In this document: positions 29,314 to 37,273 of the stretch, in pieces
Numbering within the stretch: position 1 is the first letter of the stretch
Layout: each line of letters starts with the position of its first letter
Assembly: GCF_029958905.1 (NCBI RefSeq)
Contig: NZ_CP124613.1
Coordinates: forward strand, 682,001-746,000
DNA from: Vibrio sp. YMD68
GTDB taxonomy: Bacteria; Pseudomonadota; Gammaproteobacteria; Enterobacterales; Vibrionaceae
DNA length: 64,000 nucleotides
Reading direction: 5' to 3'
Made by a program: the position numbers and the translations under genes
Notes under the pieces: generated by a model
Told to the model about the DNA's origin: nothing
The model's database searches: none
The model's input: only the letters and a program-made list of their open reading frames with translations

Positions 29314-29928
29314 TTACAGTGGTTGGCCCAAAATGAGAGCCGCCACTTGATCGCACTCATTTTCACTTCCAGCGAAAAGCTGTTCCACGATGAGTGCCTT
29401 TTTTTGCCCTGAAAGAGAGCGTTTTTTCGCTTCTCTAATCAGCAGGGCTATCTGAACTTGTGCATCTAACGTTGTTGATTCCAGTGGTAGCCATGAGGAA
29501 ATGGCACGGCTTAATTCATTGAGCTTTAACGCAGGGGTTAGATTGAGCGCTTCAAATTTAACCAGCGTTAATAGTGCTTGTAGATAGGCATCTTCTGGTG
29601 AGCGTTCATCTTGAGCAAGCTGATCTAATAGTGAAGCGAGCAACGTATCGGGTGTGATTTGCCCGGATTTCTTCGGGAATTTTAGATCCAAACGAGACGA
29701 AAAATCGATAGATTGAACACGACTGCATGGAAAAAAAGTGAGGCTGTTTAAGCAATCAAGTGGGATCCACATGGATTCTCCAGGCTTTACCGCGTATTCA
29801 TTTTTTCCCAAACGGACCAGCATCATCCCTTCGAGCACACGAATTAAGCGATGCTTGATTACCTGTCTACGAGGGGTTGTGGTTAAGAAATCGTATTGGG
29901 CAATGTGATGTTGAACCGCGTAATGCAT
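29314..29928 (-). CDS. Cupin-type sensor protein resembling an AraC regulator without its DNA-binding domain
   Basis: A 204-residue protein. The N-terminal part fits the AraC-type cupin ligand domain (VIKHRLIRVLEGMMLVRLGKNEYAVKPGESMWIPLDCLNSL), followed by helices. A normal member would go on into a double helix-turn-helix of about 100 residues, but the frame ends ...QVAALILGQPL. No HTH is visible and the downstream bases do not continue it. It may be a genuine HTH-less sensor or a decayed regulator. It converges on the GH13 gene. Confidence 0.65.
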   Translation of the reverse strand: MHYAVQHHIAQYDFLTTTPRRQVIKHRLIRVLEGMMLVRLGKNEYAVKPGESMWIPLDCLNSLTFFPCSRVQSIDFSSRLDLKFPKKSGQITPDTLLASLLDQLAQDERSPEDAYLQALLTLVKFEALNLTPALKLNELSRAISSWLPLESTTLDAQVQIALLIREAKKRSLSGQKKALIVEQLFAGSENECDQVAALILGQPL

Positions 29929-30107
29929 GGGTTAGGCCTCAGTGTTTGGGGGCGACAAGATTACCTTTTCTAGAAAAAAATGCCAATAGAACGCAAGGCT
30001 AATCACAAATATCTGGTCAGACCTTTTGGGTTCTGAGAACTCTATTGCTGATTACCAACGTAACTATGAGTAGAATAGGCGAGCTTTTTTTTATTACGTA
30101 GTAACTA

Positions 30108-31211
30108 ATGACTTCAAATACTGATCCTTATCTAGACATTCGTCCTTACAATGACGAAGAAATTCCCGCGGCACTTGATCGTTTAATTCATGATGAAGAA
30201 TTCATCAGCGCGATCCTTCAGCATCGTTTTTCCAATCATGCGCCTTGGTTTATGGCGGTCATGAGCCCTTTTGTTAAAGTGTATTTGAAATTCAAATGGA
30301 AAAAATTGAACAGCATTGAAGCCATTCAGAATGAGGTAAAGAAGTACCTGGTCAATACCCTCAAGACGACAACAAACGGTGTTACATTCAGTGGTTTGGA
30401 TAAACTCGATAAACAGACCTCTTATTTGTTCGTATCGAACCACCGAGATATCGCGATGGATCCGGCGTTAGTCAACTATGGTCTCAATGAAAGTGGTCAT
30501 AAAACAGTAAGAATTGCGATAGGTGATAACTTATTGAAAAAGCCGTGTGCAACGGAATTAATGCGTCTCAATAAGAGCTTTATCGTCAAGCGTTCTGCAA
30601 AAGGCCCACGTGAAATGATGAAGATGCTTGGCACACTTTCGGGGTACATCAAGCATTCTCTTGATTCGGGTAACTCGATTTGGATTGCACAGAAAGAAGG
30701 CCGAGCAAAAGACGGCAACGATTTCACCGATCCAGCGATTCTAAAAATGTTCCATGTTGAAGGTAGGAAGCAAAAAATCAGTTTTGGCGACTACGCTAAA
30801 TCACTCAGAATCGTGCCAGTTTCGATCTCTTACGAGAACGACCCATGTGACATTGCTAAAGCCCGTGAGCTATACGCAAAAGCGACTCATGGAGAGTATG
30901 AGAAAGGCGAGTTTGAAGATATTGAAAGTATCATTCAAGGCATTGTTGGTGACAAAGGGAAGGTTCATGTGGCGTTTGGTGATGTCATCACTCAATCGTA
31001 CGAAACACCCGATGAACTTGCTGTTGAGTTAGATCGTCAAATTCACGAGAATTACAAACTGTTTCCAATTAATACATTAGCGGCAGATATGGGTGCCGAT
31101 GTTGGACCGGAAACGCGAAAAAGTTTGCAGGAAAAGCTTGAACAATTGCCTCTCGATGCGCACAAATACTTGCTTGATAGCTACGCAAATCCCGTGCATA
31201 ACCAGATCTAA
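30108..31211 (+). CDS. 1-acyl-glycerol-3-phosphate acyltransferase-like protein
   Basis: A 367-residue protein with the PlsC-type acyltransferase block: NHRDIAMDP (catalytic His and Asp region), the substrate-binding KEGRAKDG and a following VPVSISYENDPCD. It lacks strong transmembrane helices except a short hydrophobic stretch before the domain, as in the cytoplasmic-membrane-associated group. It probably acylates glycerol-phosphate or a related acceptor in phospholipid synthesis. A strong terminator follows. Confidence 0.87.
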   Translation: MTSNTDPYLDIRPYNDEEIPAALDRLIHDEEFISAILQHRFSNHAPWFMAVMSPFVKVYLKFKWKKLNSIEAIQNEVKKYLVNTLKTTTNGVTFSGLDKLDKQTSYLFVSNHRDIAMDPALVNYGLNESGHKTVRIAIGDNLLKKPCATELMRLNKSFIVKRSAKGPREMMKMLGTLSGYIKHSLDSGNSIWIAQKEGRAKDGNDFTDPAILKMFHVEGRKQKISFGDYAKSLRIVPVSISYENDPCDIAKARELYAKATHGEYEKGEFEDIESIIQGIVGDKGKVHVAFGDVITQSYETPDELAVELDRQIHENYKLFPINTLAADMGADVGPETRKSLQEKLEQLPLDAHKYLLDSYANPVHNQI

Positions 31212-31232
31212 ATTGAAACCGAACGTCGATTG

Positions 31233-31261
31233 AAAAGAGATGCCATCGCGCATCTCTTTTT
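31233..31261 (+). terminator. Intrinsic terminator after the acyltransferase gene
   Basis: AAAAGAGATGC-6-GCATCTCTTTT, perfect 11-bp stem with T tail. Confidence 0.93.
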
Positions 31262-31385
31262 GTATCAAGTGAGTTTGTCCGGCGTTTCAATGGCAGCGAT
31301 AAGAGCAGCATGAAACTGTCAATTCTTTACCCTAAAAAACACCAAACTATAGCCCTTATCTCGTATCCCGTATTGCTCAATCATT

Positions 31386-31449
31386 AGGGTTTAACGAATA
31401 TTGGGGTTTAACGAATATTAAGGTTTTATGATTAGCAGGTTTTAACGAG
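31386..31449 (-). repeat. 17-bp tandem repeat, about 4 copies, running over the stop codon of the exported repeat protein
   Basis: Units at 31386 and 31403 (AGGGTTTAACGAATATT, one difference), a degenerate one at 31420, and a fourth beginning at 31437 that includes the stop codon (31442-31444) and last codons of the minus-strand gene. Confidence 0.85.
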
Positions 31450-32041
31450 CCACCGCGCCACCAAGCGTAAGATTAGAAGGCCATTGAGTGATGGTATTGC
31501 CACCAAGGTAGATATTGCCATTCACCGTCATCGTATCTGGAAACGTAGTGATGGCGGATCCGCCAATAAACAAACTGCCTTCAACAACAATCCCTTCAGG
31601 TAACTGCTCTAATGGGGTTCTTATCACGCTTAAATCCCCTTTAACCCTCATTCTAGGCGGCAAGGTCGCGACTAGGGTATCGGTTAGGTTGATGTAGCCG
31701 CCCACTTTAACGCCGCCGGGCCAACGAGTGAGCTTTGCGCCAAGTAAGTTTGCGTAACCTTTAATCGTGGTTCCTTTCTGAATCCTACTTAACTCGCAGT
31801 TGGTGGCTTCAAGGCTCCCATTGATCGCTAAACCATTTGGCAGCTTTTTGATTGATGTTTTGGAAATGTTCAGGTTCCCTTTTACTACAAGGCCATCAGG
31901 GAGTGAGGTATAGGGTTTATTGCGCAGATCTAGATTGCCGTAGTTATCTAAGTGATTCAGAATTTTGTAATGATCAAGCGGCTCACCAGAGGTGATAGGA
32001 GACAAAAACAACAGCAGTACCAAAAAGAAAACAGCTTTCAT
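31442..32041 (-). CDS. Exported leucine-rich-like repeat protein
   Basis: A 199-residue protein with a signal peptide (MKAVFFLVLLLFLSPITSG). After it come eight 20-residue repeats of the form G-x-L-x-(I/L)-x5-(I/L)-x2-(L/W/F)-P-x2-(M/L/V)-x-V-(K/N/G). An example is GNLNISKTSIKKLPNGLAIN. This is a compact solenoid, close to LRR or polymer-forming-like arrangements. It is probably periplasmic or surface exposed and mediates binding. I know no named homologue. Confidence 0.78.
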   Translation of the reverse strand: MKAVFFLVLLLFLSPITSGEPLDHYKILNHLDNYGNLDLRNKPYTSLPDGLVVKGNLNISKTSIKKLPNGLAINGSLEATNCELSRIQKGTTIKGYANLLGAKLTRWPGGVKVGGYINLTDTLVATLPPRMRVKGDLSVIRTPLEQLPEGIVVEGSLFIGGSAITTFPDTMTVNGNIYLGGNTITQWPSNLTLGGAVAR

Positions 32042-32250
32042 GCAGAAGGGCCAAGCGTAACGGATTCAATCGTCAGTATCGTTAGGATAGCTCAACGATT
32101 CAATGGTTACTCCAAAAAACTGTGATACTTACTCGGACAAGTGGGTAAGAAAGCTTAAGGCCAGAAGAGCGGAAATCAATATGGGAATGAATAGAAGATG
32201 AGTAGAAAGCCACCCTCTAAGTCGTAGGGTGACTCTCATTTAGTGACGCA

Positions 32251-32553
32251 TTAGCGTCGCAGAGAGCGAGTCTTCAATTCAAAAATCAGCTTTTCTGCAC
32301 TGACTTCAAATTGAAAGCGCACAACGGCTTCTTTTGATGTGTCAGTGATGTCTGATATTTCATATTCAACCTTTGCACACACTTCTTTTGCGAGCGCTAG
32401 GTACTTATCTAGCTCGACTTTAAGTTGAGAGGCATCGTTAGAATAGATCGTGACTTCAGAAACATCATCTCCTTCTTTAATGATGAAACCAATCTCACCC
32501 GCACTGCCGCAAGCTTCACATACTTCATTATTGAATTTATCAATGCTCATCAC
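32251..32553 (-). CDS. yfcZ: YfcZ/YiiS family protein (DUF406)
   Basis: A 100-residue soluble protein. CEACGSAGEIGFII near the N-terminus, a central ELDKYLALAKEVCAKVEYEI and the ending FQFEVSAEKLIFELKTRSL correspond in length and pattern to the YfcZ/YiiS family of E. coli. The function is unknown. Two Cys near the N-terminus could bind metal. Transcribed alone. Confidence 0.78.
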   Translation of the reverse strand: MMSIDKFNNEVCEACGSAGEIGFIIKEGDDVSEVTIYSNDASQLKVELDKYLALAKEVCAKVEYEISDITDTSKEAVVRFQFEVSAEKLIFELKTRSLRR

Positions 32554-32971
32554 ATATTCTCCTAAGTAAACTCACGACATACTACCTATCAATTTGATCT
32601 CTATCCACAAAAAAAGAATGGACTTTAGCAATTCAGAAACCGAATGTTATACTGTTTTTGTGGTGTGTATAATCCAAAAATAATGAACAAAGCCCCTTGA
32701 AGTGTGAGGTGAGTCGAATAAATACGCAAACGAACAGCAAAAACACACCGGAACCTTTAAGCCTGAGTTGTCTATTGATTGGATATGTAACATCATTCCG
32801 GTCAATGAGTTGTTGGCAATGCATATCAATACGATTTGCTCATTTATATCCCTAACTTTGGTTATGGTAAGCAATTGGGATGATGCAACCCGACAACGAT
32901 CCGATATTTATAGCTGAACCTACTTAAGCTCAAGGCTGAGCTAAGTAGTTAACAGAGAGAAGATTCTAACC
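32554..32971. other. Divergent intergenic region, yfcZ / TetR
   Basis: 418 bases without a credible gene; short frames here have no ribosome sites. It includes a consensus TATAAT (32667-32672) and an inverted repeat directly before the TetR gene (32920-32948). Confidence 0.45.
32920..32948 (+). promoter_or_regulatory. Inverted repeat upstream of the TetR gene, candidate autoregulatory operator
   Basis: CTACTTAAGCTC - 6 bases - GAGCTAAGTAG, an 11-bp palindrome with one bulged A, ending 23 bases before the TetR start codon. TetR repressors commonly bind palindromes next to their own gene. It could instead be a leader hairpin. Confidence 0.5.
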
Positions 32972-33433
32972 ATGCCAAAGCGTAGCAAAGAAGATACTGA
33001 AATTACTATCCAAAAAATTATGGATGCAGTTGTAGATCAGTTATTAACACTCGGTTATGACAAGATGTCGTACACCACGTTAAGCCAGCAAACTGGAGTA
33101 TCTCGCACAGGTATTAGCCACCATTTCCCTAAAAAAACCGACTTTACCGCTGCGCTAGATGGCCGCATTTTTAAGATTTTTGTCGAGCATCTCGATTTTA
33201 CTGGCGACCTATCTCTGTTTTCAGAGAGTTGGATTTCGGCCCTAAATAACAAAGAGTTTATCGCCATACTCAGACTGCTTTTCCATCATATTGTGACCGC
33301 TGAGCGTGCTCACGAATTTGCTGATCATGGCATCACTCGTTTGTATAAAGTAACAGAAGAACATTTTGGTGAAGCCAGTGGTCGAGAAATCGAATGGCTT
33401 GTCGGAAAGTCCTTGATTAGAATGGCTCGATAA
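32972..33433 (+). CDS. TetR-family transcriptional regulator
   Basis: A 153-residue regulator with the N-terminal helix-turn-helix YTTLSQQTGVSRTGISHHFPKKTDFTAAL (about residues 36-62). The ligand domain is short: most TetR proteins are about 190-220 residues. It continues to a normal stop with a terminator, so the short length may be native. It is not the LuxR/HapR quorum regulator, which is larger. No divergent target enzyme; the palindrome upstream suggests self-control. Confidence 0.85.
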   Translation: MPKRSKEDTEITIQKIMDAVVDQLLTLGYDKMSYTTLSQQTGVSRTGISHHFPKKTDFTAALDGRIFKIFVEHLDFTGDLSLFSESWISALNNKEFIAILRLLFHHIVTAERAHEFADHGITRLYKVTEEHFGEASGREIEWLVGKSLIRMAR

Positions 33434-33464
33434 CACCCGCTACACTCTTTCTCTATTCAGAAAA

Positions 33465-33491
33465 GCATCCTCAGCGTAGGGTGCTTTTTTT
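33465..33491 (+). terminator. Intrinsic terminator after the TetR gene
   Basis: GCATCCT-6-AGGGTGC (one G-T pair) followed by seven T. Confidence 0.9.
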
Positions 33492-33662
33492 ATGACGTTT
33501 ATTGTTAAATCCTGATTGAGCACACCGGTTTTGTGAGTGTTTTTTGTACCGAATTGATAGTTTAATCAACGAAAAGAACGAAATACGCTTATTCGGGCGG
33601 CAATGCGGTAACTATCTGTTACACTCTAATTAAATGATGGTTATAAACTAGTAGGTGAACGC

Positions 33663-34667
33663 ATGTCTTACCCCGTTCTCATCTGTGATGATTCTGCTTT
33701 GGCTCGAAAACAGATGGCTCGTTCTCTCCCTGCATCACTTAATGCTGATATTACTTTTGCCGTTCATGGGCTGGATGCTTTAGAAAAGCTTGAGCAAAAT
33801 GAATATAAGCTGATGTTTCTCGATCTCACCATGCCTGAGTTAGATGGCTTCGGCACATTAGAAGAAATACAAAAGCGCGGTTACGACATTCCAGTTGTCG
33901 TTGTTTCGGGGGATATTCAGCCTAAAGCCAAAGAGCGAGTGATGGCTTTTGGTGCGAAAGATTTCATTCAGAAACCGATCGATAAAAAGCTGCTTAACGA
34001 GGCGTTAAAAACACTGGTCGCCCCTCGTGTCCAGCCTCAAATCATCACGCCTGTGTCTCTTGAACTGCCGATTTTACGTCGCCGAGACATCTACATGGAA
34101 GTGGCTAACGTCTCCATTGGCCGGGCGGCTGATGCGTTGGCGCGACACTTCGATGTGTTTGTCCATTTGCCTCTCCCTAATGTCAATATTCTTGAACTTA
34201 GTGAACTTCATATGGCACTTCGCGACCTCGCTGATAATGACCAAGTTTCTGGAGTGTGTCAGGGGTTTAGTGGTGAAGGAATTGCAGGCGAGGCCTTGGT
34301 TTTACTCAGTGACTCCAGTGTTGAAGACCTGAAAAAGCTGATGAAAGTACCTGCCGACAGTGAAGAGCTCGAAGAGTTAGAGCTATTGATGGATGTCTCT
34401 AATATATTGGTGGGGTCATTTCTAAACGGGTTAGGGGAGCAGTCAGAAGTTCGTTTCTTCCAAAGCTCTCCGGTGTTACTTGGCCAGCACATCTCTATTG
34501 ATTCTGTCATTAATTCGACCAGCGGCTCGTTTACCAAAACCATGACCTTTGAAGTCAGTTATAGCATTGATGGCACGTCTATTCGTTGTGATCTCCTGTT
34601 TATGTTTGTGGATGAATCCTTGCCGCTACTGGACAATAAACTAGCCTACCTAATGGAGGACTTTTAA
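33663..34667 (+). CDS. Response regulator fused to a CheX/CheC-like phosphatase domain
   Basis: A 334-residue protein with an N-terminal receiver (1-120). D9 and D10 form the acid pocket, D54 (FLDLTMPELDG) is the phospho-acceptor, and the Lys is in FIQKP. A CheC/CheX/FliY-type domain follows (about 160-334), with a helix MDVSNILVGSFLNGLGE resembling the catalytic E/D-x2-N motif. CheX/CheC proteins dephosphorylate CheY-P. The fusion suggests a self-limited or cross-acting switch in chemotaxis-like signalling. The stop overlaps the start of the next gene by one base (TAATG), so both are made together. Confidence 0.85.
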   Translation: MSYPVLICDDSALARKQMARSLPASLNADITFAVHGLDALEKLEQNEYKLMFLDLTMPELDGFGTLEEIQKRGYDIPVVVVSGDIQPKAKERVMAFGAKDFIQKPIDKKLLNEALKTLVAPRVQPQIITPVSLELPILRRRDIYMEVANVSIGRAADALARHFDVFVHLPLPNVNILELSELHMALRDLADNDQVSGVCQGFSGEGIAGEALVLLSDSSVEDLKKLMKVPADSEELEELELLMDVSNILVGSFLNGLGEQSEVRFFQSSPVLLGQHISIDSVINSTSGSFTKTMTFEVSYSIDGTSIRCDLLFMFVDESLPLLDNKLAYLMEDF

Positions 34668-35116
34668 TGCTGAATCTTCCTGCAGAGTTTGAACAATTCC
34701 ACTGGATGGTGGACATGGTGCAAAACGTCGATATGGGGCTCATTGTTATTGATCGCGATTATAACGTCCAAGTTTGGAACGGATTTATGACGCATCATAG
34801 CGGTACTCAAGGTCATGACGCCATCGGAAAATCACTGTTTGAGCTGTTTCCTGAAATACCCGAAGAATGGTTTCGCCTGAAAACCAAGCCTGTGTACGAT
34901 CTTGGTTGCAGAAGCTTTATCACCTGGCAACAGCGGCCTTATCTGTTTCACTGCCGAAATGTTCGTCCTGTTACGCAGCAGTCTCCGTTTATGTACCAAA
35001 ACGTCACGCTCAACCCCATGCGTTCACCGACAGGTCAGATAAAGTCGATGTTTTTGTCTATTCAAGATGCTACGACGGAAGCCTTAGCCTCCCTGGAAGC
35101 GAGAAGTGACAAGTAG
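34667..35116 (+). CDS. PAS-domain protein coupled to the response regulator
   Basis: A 149-residue protein that is essentially one PAS fold: DMGLIVIDRDYNVQVWNGFMTHHSG, GKSLFELFPEIPEEWF, then a core ending MRSPTGQIKSMFLSIQDATTEA. No kinase or output domain is attached, so the signal must be passed through a partner. The one-base overlap with the preceding receiver-CheX gene implies they work together. Similar pairs in related bacteria are followed by a histidine kinase or cyclase; here none follows. A 7-bp repeat array crosses its stop codon. Confidence 0.8.
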   Translation: MLNLPAEFEQFHWMVDMVQNVDMGLIVIDRDYNVQVWNGFMTHHSGTQGHDAIGKSLFELFPEIPEEWFRLKTKPVYDLGCRSFITWQQRPYLFHCRNVRPVTQQSPFMYQNVTLNPMRSPTGQIKSMFLSIQDATTEALASLEARSDK

Positions 35117-35137
35117 CAAGTAACAAGTGGCAAGTAA
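35103..35137 (+). repeat. 7-bp tandem repeat CAAGTRR x5, overlapping the PAS gene stop
   Basis: GAAGTGA, CAAGTAG, CAAGTAA, CAAGTGG, CAAGTAA in a row. The stop codon TAG (35114-35116) is the end of the second unit, so the coding end itself is part of the array. Confidence 0.9.
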
Positions 35138-35516
35138 TGACATGGCACGACGTCGAGTTGCCGTTTTCTGAACGATGGATGGCTGTAGCAATAAGCGCTC
35201 CTAGGTGAAGATCCTAAGTGCAGATATAGAGCAAAAGGAAAATTATGCGGGTAATAACCCGCGTGATTGACTGATAGTTAAACAAAGTCGATGAAAAAAC
35301 AGACAGACAAAGAGTGCGTTACTTCACGGAATGAACCTGAGGAGCGTATAGAATCGTTGGATGTGTGAAAATACAGGTACAAAAAAACCGCAGTAGTTGG
35401 GTTGATTTTAATGTAAGCTATTGAAATTTAAAAACATAGATAAAGCGGGTGATGAGTCTGATTTGCGTGGGTGCTTTCCTACGTAAGGTAACACAAAAAA
35501 AATTGATTTATCAGAC

Positions 35517-35544
35517 TTGCAGGAAAAAAATCGCAGCCTATAAT
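35517..35544 (+). promoter_or_regulatory. Promoter candidate of the guaC leader
   Basis: TTGCAG - 16 bases - TATAAT. The predicted transcription start near 35551 falls at the base of the terminator hairpin. Confidence 0.55.
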
Positions 35545-35548
35545 GCTG

Positions 35549-35583
35549 AAAACCGGAGCGTCTGCCAACGCTCCGGTTTTTTT
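35549..35583 (+). terminator. Perfect terminator hairpin in the guaC leader
   Basis: AAAACCGGAGCGT - CTGCCA - ACGCTCCGGTTTT, 13-bp perfect stem plus T tail, 128 bases upstream of the guaC start. It ends either an unseen upstream transcript or the guaC transcript itself (attenuation). Confidence 0.9.
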
Positions 35584-35596
35584 GTGTCCGAAGAAA

Positions 35597-35622
35597 GGTA
35601 AACCGTCTGCCAACGAGTTACC
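35597..35622 (+). repeat. Second hairpin repeating the CGTCTGCCAACG loop sequence
   Basis: CGTCTGCCAACG at 35559-35570 recurs exactly at 35604-35615. The second copy is flanked by GGTAA and TTACC, so it again forms a stem (with a two-base internal mismatch) that shows the same CTGCCA loop, but without a T tract. Confidence 0.8.
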
Positions 35623-35710
35623 AACGCACTATGCTTTGTGATGACTGTACCAAGTTAAGCAAGCTAGACGCCCACTGGAACATGTATTCACAAATCAAGG
35701 AATTTACACA

Positions 35711-36754
35711 ATGCGTATCGAACAAGAACTTAAGTTAGGCTTTAAAGATGTACTGTTTCGCCCTAAGCGTTCAACACTAAAAAGTCGTTCTCAAGTAAAT
35801 TTAACCCGCGAGTTTACATTCAAGCATAGCGGTCGTCAATGGTCGGGCACCCCAGTTATTGCTGCCAATATGGATTCAGTGGGCAGTTTCGAAATGGCAA
35901 CCGAGCTTGCTAAGCACGGCGTAATGACGGCAATGCACAAGCATTACAGCGTTGAGCAATGGGCGGAGTTTGTAAAAGGTGCTGATAAAGAAACGCTAAA
36001 TAAAGTATTTGTCTCTACAGGTACCTCTGACCGTGAATTTGAAAAGACAAAAGAGATCTTAGCATTAAGCGAAGACCTAGAGTTTATTTGTATTGATATC
36101 GCAAACGGTTACTCGGAGCACTTAGTCGAGTATGTAGAGCGCGTGCGTGCTGAATTCCCAACAAAGACTATTTCTGCGGGTAACGTTGTTACCGGTGATA
36201 TGTGTGAAGAGCTTATCCTAGCGGGCGCAGACATTGTGAAAGTGGGCATTGGCCCAGGTTCTGTATGTACGACACGTGTTAAAACTGGCGTTGGCTACCC
36301 GCAACTGTCGGCCATCATCGAGTGTGCTGACGCAGCCCACGGCCTAGGCGGTATGATCATTGGAGACGGTGGCTGTGCCTGTGCTGGAGACGTAGCTAAA
36401 GCATTCGGTGGCGGCGCCGATTTCGTTATGCTTGGCGGTATGTTAGCCGGCCACGAACAGTCTGGCGGTGAAGTGATCGAAAAAGACGGTAAAACGTACA
36501 TGAAGTTCTACGGCATGTCTTCTCAGTCGGCTATGTCTAAGCACTCTGGTGGTGTTGCTAACTACCGTGCAGCGGAAGGAAAAACCGTGCTATTACCATT
36601 CCGTGGTGACGTAAACGACACTATCAATGACATCCTTGGTGGCGTACGTTCAACTTGTACATACGTAGGCGCAGCAAAGCTTAAAGAGCTAACGAAACGC
36701 ACCACGTTCATCCGCGTTCAAGAGCAAGAGAACAACGTTTTCGGTAAAGAATAA
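35711..36754 (+). CDS. guaC: GMP reductase
   Basis: NADPH-dependent deamination of GMP to IMP in purine salvage. The 347 residues match the bacterial GuaC length. The catalytic cysteine is C186 in [13 protein letters not shown], and the N-terminal [19 protein letters not shown] and [21 protein letters not shown] are typical. Unlike IMP dehydrogenase there is no CBS domain. An AAGGA ribosome site precedes the ATG. The leader carries two related hairpins; expression may be attenuated there. A terminator follows. Confidence 0.97.
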   Translation: MRIEQELKLGFKDVLFRPKRSTLKSRSQVNLTREFTFKHSGRQWSGTPVIAANMDSVGSFEMATELAKHGVMTAMHKHYSVEQWAEFVKGADKETLNKVFVSTGTSDREFEKTKEILALSEDLEFICIDIANGYSEHLVEYVERVRAEFPTKTISAGNVVTGDMCEELILAGADIVKVGIGPGSVCTTRVKTGVGYPQLSAIIECADAAHGLGGMIIGDGGCACAGDVAKAFGGGADFVMLGGMLAGHEQSGGEVIEKDGKTYMKFYGMSSQSAMSKHSGGVANYRAAEGKTVLLPFRGDVNDTINDILGGVRSTCTYVGAAKLKELTKRTTFIRVQEQENNVFGKE

Positions 36755-36784
36755 GCGATTAATCGTTAAGGGACTTTTAGTTTC

Positions 36785-36814
36785 AAAGAGCCACTATTGA
36801 TAGTGGCTCTTTTT
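36785..36814 (+). terminator. Intrinsic terminator of guaC
   Basis: AAAGAGCCACTAT / ATAGTGGCTCTTT, perfect 13-bp inverted repeat with T tail, 31 bases after the guaC stop. Confidence 0.95.
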
Positions 36815-37036
36815 GTTTGTGATAAACCGTATACTGGCAGTAAATGGATGTGTTTTTACACGTACACGGTGTATTAAAAGGCCATATTTGGTTCTTTTGA
36901 GTTCGCGATTAGAGGGCCGTCATTGCTATATCGTATAGCTTGTTTTTGCTCCAAAATGGGTTGCACCTAGAAGTTCGAACAACGTTGCTCAGGTAACTTT
37001 GATATGCAAAAAGTAATGAGTAGCAAAAGGCAAGAC

Positions 37037-37072
37037 CTGACCCCTTTCGCAGACTTGACCCCTTTCGCAGAC
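37037..37072. mobile_element. 18-bp direct repeat x2, mobile-repeat remnant
   Basis: TGACCCCTTTCGCAGACT at 37037-37054 and again, exactly, at 37055-37072. The left flank (36989-37036) is unlike the Nudix coding sequence. The motif resembles the repeats linked to REP-associated tyrosine transposases in marine gammaproteobacteria, which is my recollection rather than a search result. The Nudix reading frame stops being homologous exactly at the right edge. Confidence 0.5.
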
Positions 37073-37198
37073 TTCTATCGATCCCGCAACATGACACCAG
37101 TAACCGCCTTTCACTCGTTTCATCAGTAATATTTTTGGAACGCCGTTTATGTTTGAGATGGCTACGCCGGAAACGATGGCAGTGCTAAGAGGTATCAT
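37073..37198 (-). pseudogene. Nudix hydrolase, N-terminal fragment
   Basis: On the minus strand 42 residues read MIPLSTAIVSGVAISN, then VPKILLMKRVKGGYWCHVAGSIE, the start of a Nudix domain just before its catalytic box. The expected G-x5-E-x7-REUxEExGU box is missing: the frame runs instead into the 18-bp repeat. The rest of the gene is not found in the next several hundred bases. It is a broken gene, truncated by insertion or deletion at the repeat. Confidence 0.7.
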
Positions 37199-37273
37199 TA
37201 TGTCTTTCCTTTGGTTAATGCTGTTATTTGGGTTGAATGCGCATGGATTATCAGTTCTGGAAATTGCCGCTGT

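Larger units (their letters stand above)
35117..35710. other. Long leader region upstream of guaC
   Basis: 594 bases without a convincing gene. It holds a possible promoter (35517-35544), a perfect terminator hairpin at its start site (35549-35583) and a second, related hairpin (35597-35622). The left two thirds could encode a small RNA ended by that terminator, but no independent proof is visible. Confidence 0.5.

Noticed and set aside
32633..32874. Two overlapping minus-strand frames in the yfcZ-TetR gap
   Set aside because: No ribosome sites, no domains, and composition unlike neighbouring genes.
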